A DNA stretch of 64,000 nucleotides, from assembly GCF_001704275.1 (NCBI RefSeq), contig NZ_CP011533.1:4836001-4900000 (forward strand). Reading direction: 5' to 3'. A model generated the notes under the pieces. It did no database searches. It saw only the letters and a list, made by a program, of their open reading frames with translations, and was not told the DNA's origin. The translations under genes were made by a program, and so were the position numbers. Position 1 is the stretch's first letter. The number at the start of each line of letters is the position of its first letter. Of this stretch, positions 41,702 through 49,710 are shown piece after piece. The stretch is from Streptomyces noursei ATCC 11455 (GTDB taxonomy: Bacteria; Actinomycetota; Actinomycetes; Streptomycetales; Streptomycetaceae).

Positions 41702-43128
41702 TGGCCGAGGTGCGCGAGTTCACCCTGCCCGACCTGGGGGAGGGCCTCACCGAAGCGGTGATCGTGCAGTGGCTGGTCGAGGTCGGCGACGTGGTGGCCG
41801 TGGACCAGCCGGTGGTGGAGGTCGAGACCGCCAAGGCGATGGTCGAGGTGCCGTGCCCGTACGGCGGGGTGGTCACCGCCCGCTTCGGCGAGGAGGGGGC
41901 CGAAGTCCCGGTGGGGGCACCCCTGGTGACGGTCGCGGTCGGAGCGGCGCCGGACGACCTCGCCGGGGACGCGGGGGGTACCCCCCGCGCATGGGGGTCC
42001 CCCCGGTCGAGCGGAGCCGGGAGTGGGGGAGGAGTCGAGAGCTTGGTGGCGGGCCCCGGCGGCCCCGCCACCGCGCCGGCCCCGACGTCCCCCGAGACCG
42101 GGGAAGCGCAGGACTCCGGTTCGGGGAACGTCCTGGTCGGCTACGGGACGAGCAACTCCTCGGCCCGACGCCGCAGGATCCGGCCGGGCGCCCCCGAGGG
42201 CCCCGCGCCCCTCGCCGCCGCGGCCGGACCCGCCCCCACCACCGAGGCCGACGGCACCCGCACGGTGGCCGTCATCTCGCCGCTGGTCCGCCGCCTCGCC
42301 CGCGAGCACGGCCTGGACCTGCGGGACGTGCGCGGCACCGGACGCGAGGGGCTGATCCTCCGCACGGACGTCGAGTCCGAGGTCCGGGCGCGGGCGGCGC
42401 GCGAGCCGGTCGCCGGCGCGGCGGCCGGGCCCGTCCCCGGGGAGGAGCGGATCCCGCTCAAGGGCCTGCGCGGCGCCGCGGCCGAGAAGTTCCGCCGCAG
42501 CCGCCACGAGATCCCCGACGCCACGTGCTGGGTGGACGCCGACGCCACCGAACTCCTCGCCGTCCGCCGGGCGATGAACGTGCCGGGTGCCCCCAAGGTG
42601 TCGCTGCTGGCGCTGCTGGCCCGCATCTGCACGGCCGCACTCGCCCGCTACCCCGAGCTCAACGCGACCGTCGACACCGCGGCCCAGGAGATCGTCCGGC
42701 TGCCCGCGGTCCATCTGGGCTTCGCGGCGCAGACCGACCGCGGCCTGGTGGTGCCGGTCGTCCGGGACGCCCAGGACCGCACCGTCGAGCAGCTGTCCGC
42801 CGAGATCGCCCGGCTCACCGACGCCGCACGGGCCGGAAAGCTGTCCCCCGCCGAGCTCTCGCACGGCACGTTCACCCTCAACAACTACGGCGTCTTCGGC
42901 GTCGACGGCTCCACCCCGATCCTCAACCACCCCGAGGCGGCGATGCTCGGCGTCGGCCGGATAGCCGCCAAACCGTGGGTGCACGAGGGCGAGTTGGCGG
43001 TCCGGCAGGTGGTCCAGCTGTCGTTCACCTTCGACCACCGGGTGTGCGACGGCGGCACCGCGGGCGGTTTCCTGCGCTATGTCGCCGACTGCGTCGAGCG
43101 GCCCGCGCTGCTGCTGCGCGGGATGTGA
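41701..43128 (+). CDS. bkdC: Dihydrolipoamide acyltransferase E2 (copy 1) with repeat element in linker
   Basis: The 475-aa protein has one lipoyl domain (1-80) with lipoylated Lys in ETAKAMVE. A long linker follows, then a peripheral subunit-binding domain (SPLVRRLAREHGLDLRDVRG, about 196-232) and the catalytic core ending with HRVCDGGTAGGFL, where the His and Asp perform acyl transfer. The linker at codons about 91-115 is encoded by an imperfect palindromic repeat element (41971-42034). No E3 gene follows, so lipoamide dehydrogenase is supplied from elsewhere. Confidence 0.93.
   Translation: MAEVREFTLPDLGEGLTEAVIVQWLVEVGDVVAVDQPVVEVETAKAMVEVPCPYGGVVTARFGEEGAEVPVGAPLVTVAVGAAPDDLAGDAGGTPRAWGSPRSSGAGSGGGVESLVAGPGGPATAPAPTSPETGEAQDSGSGNVLVGYGTSNSSARRRRIRPGAPEGPAPLAAAAGPAPTTEADGTRTVAVISPLVRRLAREHGLDLRDVRGTGREGLILRTDVESEVRARAAREPVAGAAAGPVPGEERIPLKGLRGAAAEKFRRSRHEIPDATCWVDADATELLAVRRAMNVPGAPKVSLLALLARICTAALARYPELNATVDTAAQEIVRLPAVHLGFAAQTDRGLVVPVVRDAQDRTVEQLSAEIARLTDAARAGKLSPAELSHGTFTLNNYGVFGVDGSTPILNHPEAAMLGVGRIAAKPWVHEGELAVRQVVQLSFTFDHRVCDGGTAGGFLRYVADCVERPALLLRGM
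41971..42034. repeat. REP-like palindromic element inside bkdC
   Basis: An 18-bp perfect palindrome GCGGGGGGTACCCCCCGC (41971-41988) is followed by GGTCCCCCCGGTCGAGCGGA and GCCGGGAGTGGGGGAGG, which fold into a second hairpin. This second part resembles the abundant short palindromic repeats of Streptomyces genomes containing CCCCC-GGTCGAGCG...GAGTGGGGG. It is in frame and codes for the Gly/Ser/Arg-rich E2 linker. Confidence 0.72.
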
Positions 43129-43182
43129 CGACCCCGCGGCGGCCGGCGGTGTGAGCGCGCGGCACCCGGCGATACTCAAGGG

Positions 43183-44091
43183 GTGAGCGAGCACCCCGAC
43201 TACGACGCGATCGTGCTGGCCGGAGGGGCGGCCCGACGGCTCGGCGGGGCGGACAAACCCGCCCTGCCGGTCGGCGGCCGCGCCCTCCTGGACCGGGTCC
43301 TGGCCACCTGCCCCGACGCCGCGGCCACCGTCGTCGTCGGCCCCGCGCGCCCGACCGCCCGCCCCGTGGTCCAGGCCCTCGAAGACCCGCCCGGCGGCGG
43401 CCCGCTCGCCGCACTCGACGCCGGGCTGCGGCACACCACCGCCCCCACCGTGCTGGTGCTCTCCGCCGACCTGCCGTTCCTGACGGCCGGGACGGTCCGC
43501 GCCCTCCTCGAAGCGGCGACCGCCGGCGGCGATCCACCGCCGGAAGGGGCGCTGCTGCGCGATGCGGAAGGGCGGGACCAGCCGCTGGTGGCCGCGTACC
43601 GAACGGCCCCGCTGCGCCGCGCGCTGGACCGGCTGCGGTCCGTCCACGGCGCCCTGACCGGCCTGCCGCTGCGGCCGTTGCTGTCCGCGCTGGCGCTCGT
43701 CCGCGTCCCGGACGCCACGTCCACGGCGTCCTTCGACTGCGACACCTGGGAGGACATCGGCACGGCACGTGCCCGGATCAGGGAGCATGGACACGTGTTG
43801 GACGAATGGATCACGGCAGTCAAGGCCGAACTGGGCATCGACCTCGATGTCGACACGGCGGCACTCCTCGACCTCGCGCGGGACGCGGCGCACGGCGTCG
43901 CCCGCCCGGCCGCGCCGCTGACGACCTTCCTGGTCGGCTACGCGGCGGGCCGTCAGGGAGGCGACGTGGCGGAGCTGTCGCGGCAGGTCGCCGCGCTGGC
44001 CGACCGCTGGGCGGCGGAGGCCGCGGCCGAAGAGGCCAGGACGGCGCCGGCGACCGGCTCCCCGGCTGACGAAGCGCAGTCCGCGGAATGA
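43183..44091 (+). CDS. MobA-like nucleotidyltransferase fused to a DUF6457-type domain
   Basis: The 302-aa protein starts with GTG 43183. Residues 1 to about 195 are a MobA-type nucleotidyltransferase: LAGGAARRLGGADKPALPVGG is the GTP-binding loop and LSADLPFL the metal-binding aspartate motif, with DQPLVAAYR later. A C-terminal domain (about 203-285: LDEWITAVKAELGIDLDVDT, TTFLVGYAAGRQGG) matches the DUF6457-type helical domain often found beside molybdenum genes. It probably adds GMP to molybdopterin or acts on a related cofactor. Overlaps moeA (ATGA). Confidence 0.88.
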   Translation: MSEHPDYDAIVLAGGAARRLGGADKPALPVGGRALLDRVLATCPDAAATVVVGPARPTARPVVQALEDPPGGGPLAALDAGLRHTTAPTVLVLSADLPFLTAGTVRALLEAATAGGDPPPEGALLRDAEGRDQPLVAAYRTAPLRRALDRLRSVHGALTGLPLRPLLSALALVRVPDATSTASFDCDTWEDIGTARARIREHGHVLDEWITAVKAELGIDLDVDTAALLDLARDAAHGVARPAAPLTTFLVGYAAGRQGGDVAELSRQVAALADRWAAEAAAEEARTAPATGSPADEAQSAE

Positions 44092-45656
44092 CCGAGGGCG
44101 AGCACGGCGACCCGTTCGGCGACGAGTTCGCCGACGCGCTCGCCCTGGCCAACGGCACCCCGCCGGGCCGCCGACCCACCGGATCCGGCGACCGGACGCC
44201 CGGCGGCGCGACGCCCGGCCCGTACCCCGTCGCCCGCGCGGGATCGCCGCGGCCCGGCGATGATCCGGCGCCCGGCGGCACCGACCGGGACCGCCCCGCC
44301 GGGCCCGGCGACGCCCGCGACACCGCCCCCGCCCGCCCCGGCAGGCGGTCCACCGGCCGCTCCGGCACGCCGTGGCGCACGGCCCGAGACATCGCCGAAC
44401 ACGCGGTGCACGAACCGCCCGGCCCCGGGGCGGCCGCGCTCGCCGACGCGCTCGGCCGCACGCTCGCCGCTCCCCTCACGGCCCTCACCGACCTGCCCTC
44501 GTTCGACACCTCGGCGATGGACGGCTGGGCGGTCTCCGGCCCCGGCCCCTGGCGCCTGGACCACGCGGCGGACGACACCGGCACCGACCCGGACACCGGC
44601 ATCCTCGCCGGCCACGCCACCACCGCGGCGCTCCCCGACGGCCATGCCCTGCCCATCGCCACCGGAGCCCGCATCCCGGCCGGCGCCACCGCGGTGCTGC
44701 GCAGCGAACACGGCGAGGTCCTCGAACTCCCCGACGGCCGGGCCCGGCTGTACGCGCCGCGGCCGGTGCCACCGGGCCAGGACATCCGCCCGCGCGGCCA
44801 GGAGTGCCGGTGCGGCGACCACCTGCTGCCCGCCGGCACGCTGGTGACCCCCGCGATCCTCGGCCTGGCCGCGGCGGCCGGCTACGACGAACTCTCCGTC
44901 CACCCCCGGCCCCGCGTCGAGGTGCTCGTCCTCGGCGACGAACTGCTGCGCAGCGGACTGCCCGAGGGCGGCCGGATCCGCGACGCGCTCGGCCCGATGC
45001 TGGTGCCCTGGCTGCACGCACTGGGAGCCGAGGCGGCGCCTGTGCGGCACCTCGGCGACGACGCCGACGCGCTGCACGACGCCCTCGCCGGGTCCACCGC
45101 CGACGTGGTCCTCACCACCGGTGGCACCGCGTCGGGCCCCGTCGACCATGTGCACCCCACCCTCCGGCGGCTCGGCGCGGAACTCCTGGTGGACGGCGTG
45201 GCGGTGCGCCCGGGCCATCCGATGCTGCTGGCCCGCCTCGCCCCGCGCCGGCACCTCGTCGGCCTCCCCGGCAACCCGCTGGCCGCCGTGTCCGGTCTGC
45301 TCACCCTCGCCGAGCCGCTGCTCCGTACGCTCGCCGCCCGCCACCCCGCCGCGCCTTACCGGGTGCCGCTGGCCGCCGCGGTCTACGGGCATCCGCACGA
45401 CACCCGGCTCGTCCCGGTGGCCTACCGCGACGACGACCGGCACGGGCTGGTCGCCGCGCCGCTGCACTTCCACGGGCCCGCCATGCTGCGCGGGATCGCC
45501 GCCGCCGACGCGATGGCCGTCGTCCCGCCGGGCGGCGCGGAGCCCGGCACCGAGGTCGAACTCCTCGAACTGCCCTGGCCGGCGGGCTGGTCGGCGGGTT
45601 GGCCGACCCCGGACACCTCCTACGACCCCGCAGCCCCCTCCGGAGGCGCCGCGTGA
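44088..45656 (+). CDS. moeA: Molybdopterin molybdenumtransferase MoeA
   Basis: The 522-aa protein carries a 95-residue Pro/Gly/Arg-rich N-terminal extension not found in usual MoeA (about 410 aa). The MoeA core follows, with LTDLPSFDTSAMDGWAV, IATGARIPAGATAVLRSE, VLVLGDELLRSGLPEGGRIRD, TTGGTASGPVDHVH and HLVGLPGNPLAAVSG. It inserts molybdate into adenylylated molybdopterin. The gene overlaps both neighbours (ATGA, GTGA), so mobA-like, moeA and the channel gene form one unit. Confidence 0.93.
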   Translation: MTEGEHGDPFGDEFADALALANGTPPGRRPTGSGDRTPGGATPGPYPVARAGSPRPGDDPAPGGTDRDRPAGPGDARDTAPARPGRRSTGRSGTPWRTARDIAEHAVHEPPGPGAAALADALGRTLAAPLTALTDLPSFDTSAMDGWAVSGPGPWRLDHAADDTGTDPDTGILAGHATTAALPDGHALPIATGARIPAGATAVLRSEHGEVLELPDGRARLYAPRPVPPGQDIRPRGQECRCGDHLLPAGTLVTPAILGLAAAAGYDELSVHPRPRVEVLVLGDELLRSGLPEGGRIRDALGPMLVPWLHALGAEAAPVRHLGDDADALHDALAGSTADVVLTTGGTASGPVDHVHPTLRRLGAELLVDGVAVRPGHPMLLARLAPRRHLVGLPGNPLAAVSGLLTLAEPLLRTLAARHPAAPYRVPLAAAVYGHPHDTRLVPVAYRDDDRHGLVAAPLHFHGPAMLRGIAAADAMAVVPPGGAEPGTEVELLELPWPAGWSAGWPTPDTSYDPAAPSGGAA

Positions 45657-46789
45657 AGCTCCCGTCCCACGACGCCGCGGCCCGCGAGGTCCCCGAGGAC
45701 CGCTCCCACCGGGTGATACTGCCCCGCCGCACCCCGAAGGCGCCGATACGGCAGGTCGCCCGGCGGCTGACGATGGCCCTGCTGGTGCTCGTCGCGACGG
45801 TCTTCATCGTCTGGATCGACCGCGAGGGGTACCACGACAACGCCGGTGGTTCCCTGGACCTGCTCGACTGCGTCTACTACGCCACCGTCACGCTCTCCAC
45901 CACGGGTTACGGCGACATCGTCCCCTACAGCGCCAGCGCCCGGTTGCTGAACATCCTGCTGGTCACGCCGCTGCGCGTGCTGTTCCTGATCATCCTGGTC
46001 GGCACCACGCTGGAGGTGCTGACCGAGCGCACCCGTGAGCAGTGGAAATTGACACGCTGGAGAAACGCCTTGCGCGATCACACCGTCATCGTCGGCTTCG
46101 GGACCAAGGGCCGGTCCGCCGTCCAGACCCTGTGCGCCACGGGTCTGCCCCGGGACCGGATCGTCATCGTCGACCCCAGCACCAAGGTCGTCGAGTCCGC
46201 GGTGTCCGAGGGGTTCGCGGGCGTGGTCGGCGACGCGACGCGCAGCGATGTGCTGCTGAGGGCCGAGATCCAGCGCGCGCACCAGATCGTCATCGCCACC
46301 CAGCGCGATGACACCGCCGTCCTGGTCTCGTTGACCGCGCGTCAGCTCAACAAGCGCGCCAACATCGTCGCCGCGGTGCGGGAGGAGGAGAACGCGCCGC
46401 TGCTGCGGCAGTCCGGTGCCGACGCGGTGATCACCTCGGCCAGCGCGGCCGGGCGGCTGTTGGGCCTCTCGGTGCACAGCCCCAGCGCGGGCGCCGTCAT
46501 GGAGGACCTGATCCAACAGGGCAGCGGCCTGGACCTGGTGGAGCGGCCGGTGGTCAAGTCCGAGGTCGGCAAGTCCGTCCGGGAGACCGGCGACCTGGTC
46601 GTCTCCGTCCTGCGCGGCCACCGGCTGCTGGGGTACGACGACCCGGTGGCGAGCCCGCTGCAGGCCGCGGACCGTCTGATCACCATCGTCCGCGCCGCCG
46701 CGGAGGAGCCCGCCGTCCCCGGCAAGCCGCCCGGCAAACCGACGCTGCCCGGCACCGGGGTCTCCCCCATGCGTCCGGCGGACGAGTGA
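45653..46789 (+). CDS. Potassium channel/TrkA-N domain protein
   Basis: GTG 45653 overlaps the moeA stop; the protein is 378 aa. Two membrane helices (about 40-56 and 98-120) flank a pore loop with the selectivity filter TTGYGD (residues 83-88). The RCK/TrkA-N domain follows: VIVGFGTKGRSAVQTL binds NAD(H) or nucleotide, with DATRSDVLLRAEIQ and IVAAVREEENAPLL. The C-terminal 90 residues form a second regulatory part and a Pro-rich tail. It probably forms a ligand-gated K+ channel tetramer. Linkage to molybdenum genes is probably incidental. Confidence 0.92.
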   Translation: MKLPSHDAAAREVPEDRSHRVILPRRTPKAPIRQVARRLTMALLVLVATVFIVWIDREGYHDNAGGSLDLLDCVYYATVTLSTTGYGDIVPYSASARLLNILLVTPLRVLFLIILVGTTLEVLTERTREQWKLTRWRNALRDHTVIVGFGTKGRSAVQTLCATGLPRDRIVIVDPSTKVVESAVSEGFAGVVGDATRSDVLLRAEIQRAHQIVIATQRDDTAVLVSLTARQLNKRANIVAAVREEENAPLLRQSGADAVITSASAAGRLLGLSVHSPSAGAVMEDLIQQGSGLDLVERPVVKSEVGKSVRETGDLVVSVLRGHRLLGYDDPVASPLQAADRLITIVRAAAEEPAVPGKPPGKPTLPGTGVSPMRPADE

Positions 46790-46900
46790 CGGATCGTGGG
46801 ACGGGGAGGGCTGCGGACCGGACGTGACGGGCCGTGACCTGTAGCGAAGCCCCGCCCTGCCCTTTCGCCCCATGGCCGGTCGGCGAGTAGCCTCGCGCCC

Positions 46901-47878
46901 ATGCGAGCGATCACAATCCCCGAGCCCGGTGGCCCCGAAGCCCTCGTCTGGGCCGAAGTGCCCGATCCACAGCCCGCAGAGGGAGAGGTCCTGATCGAGG
47001 TCGCGGCCAGCGCCGTGAACCGCGCCGACCTGCTCCAGCGCCAGGGCTTCTACGACCCGCCGCCCGGCGCCTCCCCGTACCCCGGCCTGGAGTGCGCGGG
47101 GCGGATCGCGGCGGTCGGGCCCGGCGTGCACGGCTGGGCGGTCGGCGACGAGGTGTGCGCGCTGCTGGCGGGCGGCGGCTATGCCGAGAAGGTCGCCGTC
47201 CCGGCCGGCCAGGTGCTGCCGCTGCCGGCCGGCGTCGACCTCGTCACGGCCGCCTCGCTCCCCGAAGTCGCCTGCACGGTCTGGTCGAACGTCTTCATGA
47301 TCGCGCACCTGCGGCCCGGCGAGACCCTGCTGGTCCACGGCGGCGCCAGCGGCATCGGCACCATGGCGATCCAGCTGGCCAAGGCCGTCGGCGCGCGGGT
47401 CGCGGTCACCGCCGGTGGCCCCGAAAAGCTGGCCCGCTGCGCCGAGTTGGGCGCCGACATCCTCATCGACTACCGCGAGCAGGACTTCGTCCAGGAGATC
47501 CGCAAGGCCACCGACGGCAAGGGCGCGGACGTCATCCTCGACATCATCGGCGCCAAGTACCTCCAGCGGAACGTCAAGGCGCTGGCGGTCGCCGGCCGGC
47601 TGGCGATCATCGGCCTGCAGGGCGGTGTGAAGGCCGAGCTCAACCTCGCCGCGCTGATCTCCAAACGCGCCGCGATCACCGGCACGGGTCTGCGGGCCCG
47701 CCCGGTGAGCGAGAAGTCCGCGATCGTCGCCGCGGTCCGGGAGCACGTCTGGCCGCTGATCGGCAACGGCCAGGTCCGCCCGATCGTGGACCGGACCCTG
47801 CCGATGGCGGAGGCCGCCGAGGCGCATCGCGTCGTGGACGCCAGCAGCCACTTCGGCAAGGTCGTCCTGACCGTCTGA
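46901..47878 (+). CDS. NAD(P)H:quinone oxidoreductase, zinc-free MDR family
   Basis: The 325-aa protein has the quinone-reductase signature. The catalytic domain contains VNRADLLQRQGFYDPPPGASPYPGLECAG; the Rossmann motif is VHGGASGIGTMAIQLAKAVGARV, followed by DYREQDFVQEI and the VLDIIGAKYLQRNVKAL helix. It lacks the cysteine ligands of zinc alcohol dehydrogenases. It belongs with the PIG3/QOR-like enzymes that reduce quinones with NADPH. It stands alone with 111 bp upstream. Confidence 0.93.
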   Translation: MRAITIPEPGGPEALVWAEVPDPQPAEGEVLIEVAASAVNRADLLQRQGFYDPPPGASPYPGLECAGRIAAVGPGVHGWAVGDEVCALLAGGGYAEKVAVPAGQVLPLPAGVDLVTAASLPEVACTVWSNVFMIAHLRPGETLLVHGGASGIGTMAIQLAKAVGARVAVTAGGPEKLARCAELGADILIDYREQDFVQEIRKATDGKGADVILDIIGAKYLQRNVKALAVAGRLAIIGLQGGVKAELNLAALISKRAAITGTGLRARPVSEKSAIVAAVREHVWPLIGNGQVRPIVDRTLPMAEAAEAHRVVDASSHFGKVVLTV

Positions 47879-48029
47879 GCGCCGCCCGCCCGTCGCCCCC
47901 GGGGCTCCGAACGCCCCTCGCCCCTCCCCGTGCCGGCAGGTCACTCCGCCGATCTGCCCGAGATGCCGCGGTCCCACCGCTGTGTGACGCTGGGCACGTC
48001 ACTCGACGGCTCGGCACGGGAGGGGCACC

Positions 48030-48854
48030 GTGGTCGCTGCAGGATTCCGTTCGCGCATTGCCTCAAGTCTGCTGGTGGTCGCCGCCGCCCTGCCCGTCTC
48101 CCTGACCGCCGGCCCCGCGCTGGCGCTGGACAGCCAGGCCACCCCGGCCGCCCGCCCCGATGGCCCCACGGACGACCACGCGACGGATCGCGCACTGCCC
48201 GCCGGCCGCCTGGGGGAGCTGCACCCCGGCCGTCCCGGCGTGCCCGACCGCCTACCGGACTTCCCCAGCGCCGACGACTTCCGGGACCTTCCGGACCACG
48301 CCCTGGGCCTCGCCGGCACCCTGCCCGGTTTCCCGCACCACCCGGGCGGGCCGTTCCTCCATGGATCGCGCCACCACCGGCATCACCCGTTCGGCAGAGT
48401 CTTCCCTTGGCGTTCGGACCCTCCGGTCCCCGGTGACAGTGTCAGGGACGACTCCGCGGACGCGGGCGCCCCCGAGCCGTCCGACTCGCCGAGCGCCCCC
48501 GTGATCGACCCCGTGCAGCTGCCGCCCGGCCGGTCCGAGCGGCCGACCTCGCACGACGGCGCTCCCTCGACCTCCTCGGAGCCCGGCCCGGCCCCGGCCG
48601 AGTCGGCGCTGCCGTCCTCCGAGCGCCCGCGTGACCTCGCCGGCGCCCCCGCTCCGAGCCCCTACGGGCAGGCACCTTCGCCCTCCCCCGAGCGGGAACC
48701 GGACAACTCCCTGGCCGGTCCGGAGCCGGCGGCCAGCCCCTACGCCATCGACGCCCCCGGAACCAAGGTCGAGCGGGTTCTCCCGATGGGCGCCGGGATG
48801 GCACTCACGGGGCTGGGTCTCGCCTTCCTCGGCCTCCGTCTGCGGCGTCGCTGA
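48030..48854 (+). CDS. Secreted, Pro-rich protein with C-terminal membrane anchor
   Basis: GTG 48030 follows GGGAGGGG; the protein is 274 aa. A signal peptide ends near ALALDSQA (about residue 34). The mature part is disordered, rich in Pro, Ser, Asp and His, with a HHPGGPFLHGSRHHRHH patch. A C-terminal hydrophobic segment is preceded by VLPMG and ends in Arg residues. This tripartite tail looks like a sortase signal but has no LPXTG or LAXTG, so anchoring may be by the helix alone. No family is recognised. The downstream gap holds a parS pair. Confidence 0.78.
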   Translation: MVAAGFRSRIASSLLVVAAALPVSLTAGPALALDSQATPAARPDGPTDDHATDRALPAGRLGELHPGRPGVPDRLPDFPSADDFRDLPDHALGLAGTLPGFPHHPGGPFLHGSRHHRHHPFGRVFPWRSDPPVPGDSVRDDSADAGAPEPSDSPSAPVIDPVQLPPGRSERPTSHDGAPSTSSEPGPAPAESALPSSERPRDLAGAPAPSPYGQAPSPSPEREPDNSLAGPEPAASPYAIDAPGTKVERVLPMGAGMALTGLGLAFLGLRLRRR

Positions 48855-48893
48855 GGCCCCGTTCCCGGCGAAACGACGCAACGACGCACCGTG

Positions 48894-48907
48894 GTTTCAC
48901 GTGAAAC
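48894..48907. other. parS: parS site 4
   Basis: Perfect GTTTCACGTGAAAC, 40 bp after the stop of the secreted-protein gene. Confidence 0.93.
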
Positions 48908-48922
48908 AGCCGGGATGCTGGG

Positions 48923-48936
48923 GTTTCACGTGAAAC
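48923..48936. other. parS: parS site 5
   Basis: Perfect copy 29 bp from site 4, in the leader upstream of bpa. Confidence 0.93.
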
Positions 48937-49064
48937 CGCACGCCGAGGGAGCCGGGTGAAAGCGGTGTGGCCGCCCGAAGCCGATCCGCCGTTCCGGAAA
49001 GGGTGGATCACCTTTTGACAGGGGCACCACCGTTCTAGACGTGCTCGTACGAGAGAATGGCGGC

Positions 49065-49625
49065 ATGGATATGCCGATGAACGAACGGTCGCAGGAGAAC
49101 CAGCACGTCCTGGTCGTCGGCCCGGACGGCATGGCGCTCGGCAGCGCCGGCTCCGGTGGCGGGGACGAGGGCGACGAGCCCCGTGAGGTGCCGGTGACGG
49201 ACATGGTCGAGCAGCCTGCGAAGGTCATGCGCATCGGCAGCATGATCAAGCAACTGCTGGAAGAGGTGAAGGCCGCCCCCCTCGACGAGGCGAGCCGGGT
49301 GCGCCTCAAGGAGATCCACGCCAGTTCGGTCAAGGAGCTGGAGGACGGGCTGGCGCCTGAGCTGGTCGAGGAGCTGGAGCGGCTCTCGCTGCCCTTCACC
49401 GAGGAGTCGGTGCCGACCGAGGCCGAGCTGCGGATCGCCCAGGCCCAGCTGGTCGGCTGGTTGGAGGGACTCTTCCACGGCATCCAGACCGCGCTCTTCG
49501 CCCAGCAGATGGCCGCCCGCGCCCAGTTGGAGCAGATGCGTCGTGCGCTGCCACCGGGCATCCCCGCGGACGGGCACCAGGAGCAGCCCGGTCACGGCGG
49601 CGCCCGCTCGGGCCCCTATCTCTGA
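49065..49625 (+). CDS. bpa: Bacterial proteasome activator Bpa
   Basis: ATG 49065 (MDMPMNERSQ) gives 186 aa; ATG 49071 is a close alternative. After a disordered, acidic N-terminus, four helices cover about 52-160 (VTDMVEQPAKVMRIGSMIKQ, VRLKEIHASSVKELEDGL, ELRIAQAQLVGWLEGLFHGI). The C-terminus ends GPYL, close to the GQYL tail by which mycobacterial Bpa docks on the 20S proteasome alpha ring. The ring-shaped activator feeds unfolded proteins such as HspR to the proteasome without ATP. The proteasome genes are not in the window. Confidence 0.9.
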   Translation: MDMPMNERSQENQHVLVVGPDGMALGSAGSGGGDEGDEPREVPVTDMVEQPAKVMRIGSMIKQLLEEVKAAPLDEASRVRLKEIHASSVKELEDGLAPELVEELERLSLPFTEESVPTEAELRIAQAQLVGWLEGLFHGIQTALFAQQMAARAQLEQMRRALPPGIPADGHQEQPGHGGARSGPYL

Positions 49626-49653
49626 TCGCGGCGTCCGGACGCCCACAACGGCC

Positions 49654-49690
49654 GGAGGGGCCGGCACGCATCACGCGTGCCGGCCCCTCC
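49654..49690. terminator. Bidirectional terminator between bpa and kinase gene
   Basis: A 16-bp perfect stem (GGAGGGGCCGGCACGC) with a 5-nt ATCAC loop, the strongest plain hairpin of the window, lies between converging genes. Confidence 0.93.
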
Positions 49691-49710
49691 GCTGTCAGGG
49701 TCTGCTGTGG

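Noticed and set aside
48781..48854. LPXTG cell-wall sorting signal
   Set aside because: The motif position reads LPMGA, with no Thr-Gly, so it is not called a sortase substrate; kept only as a question.
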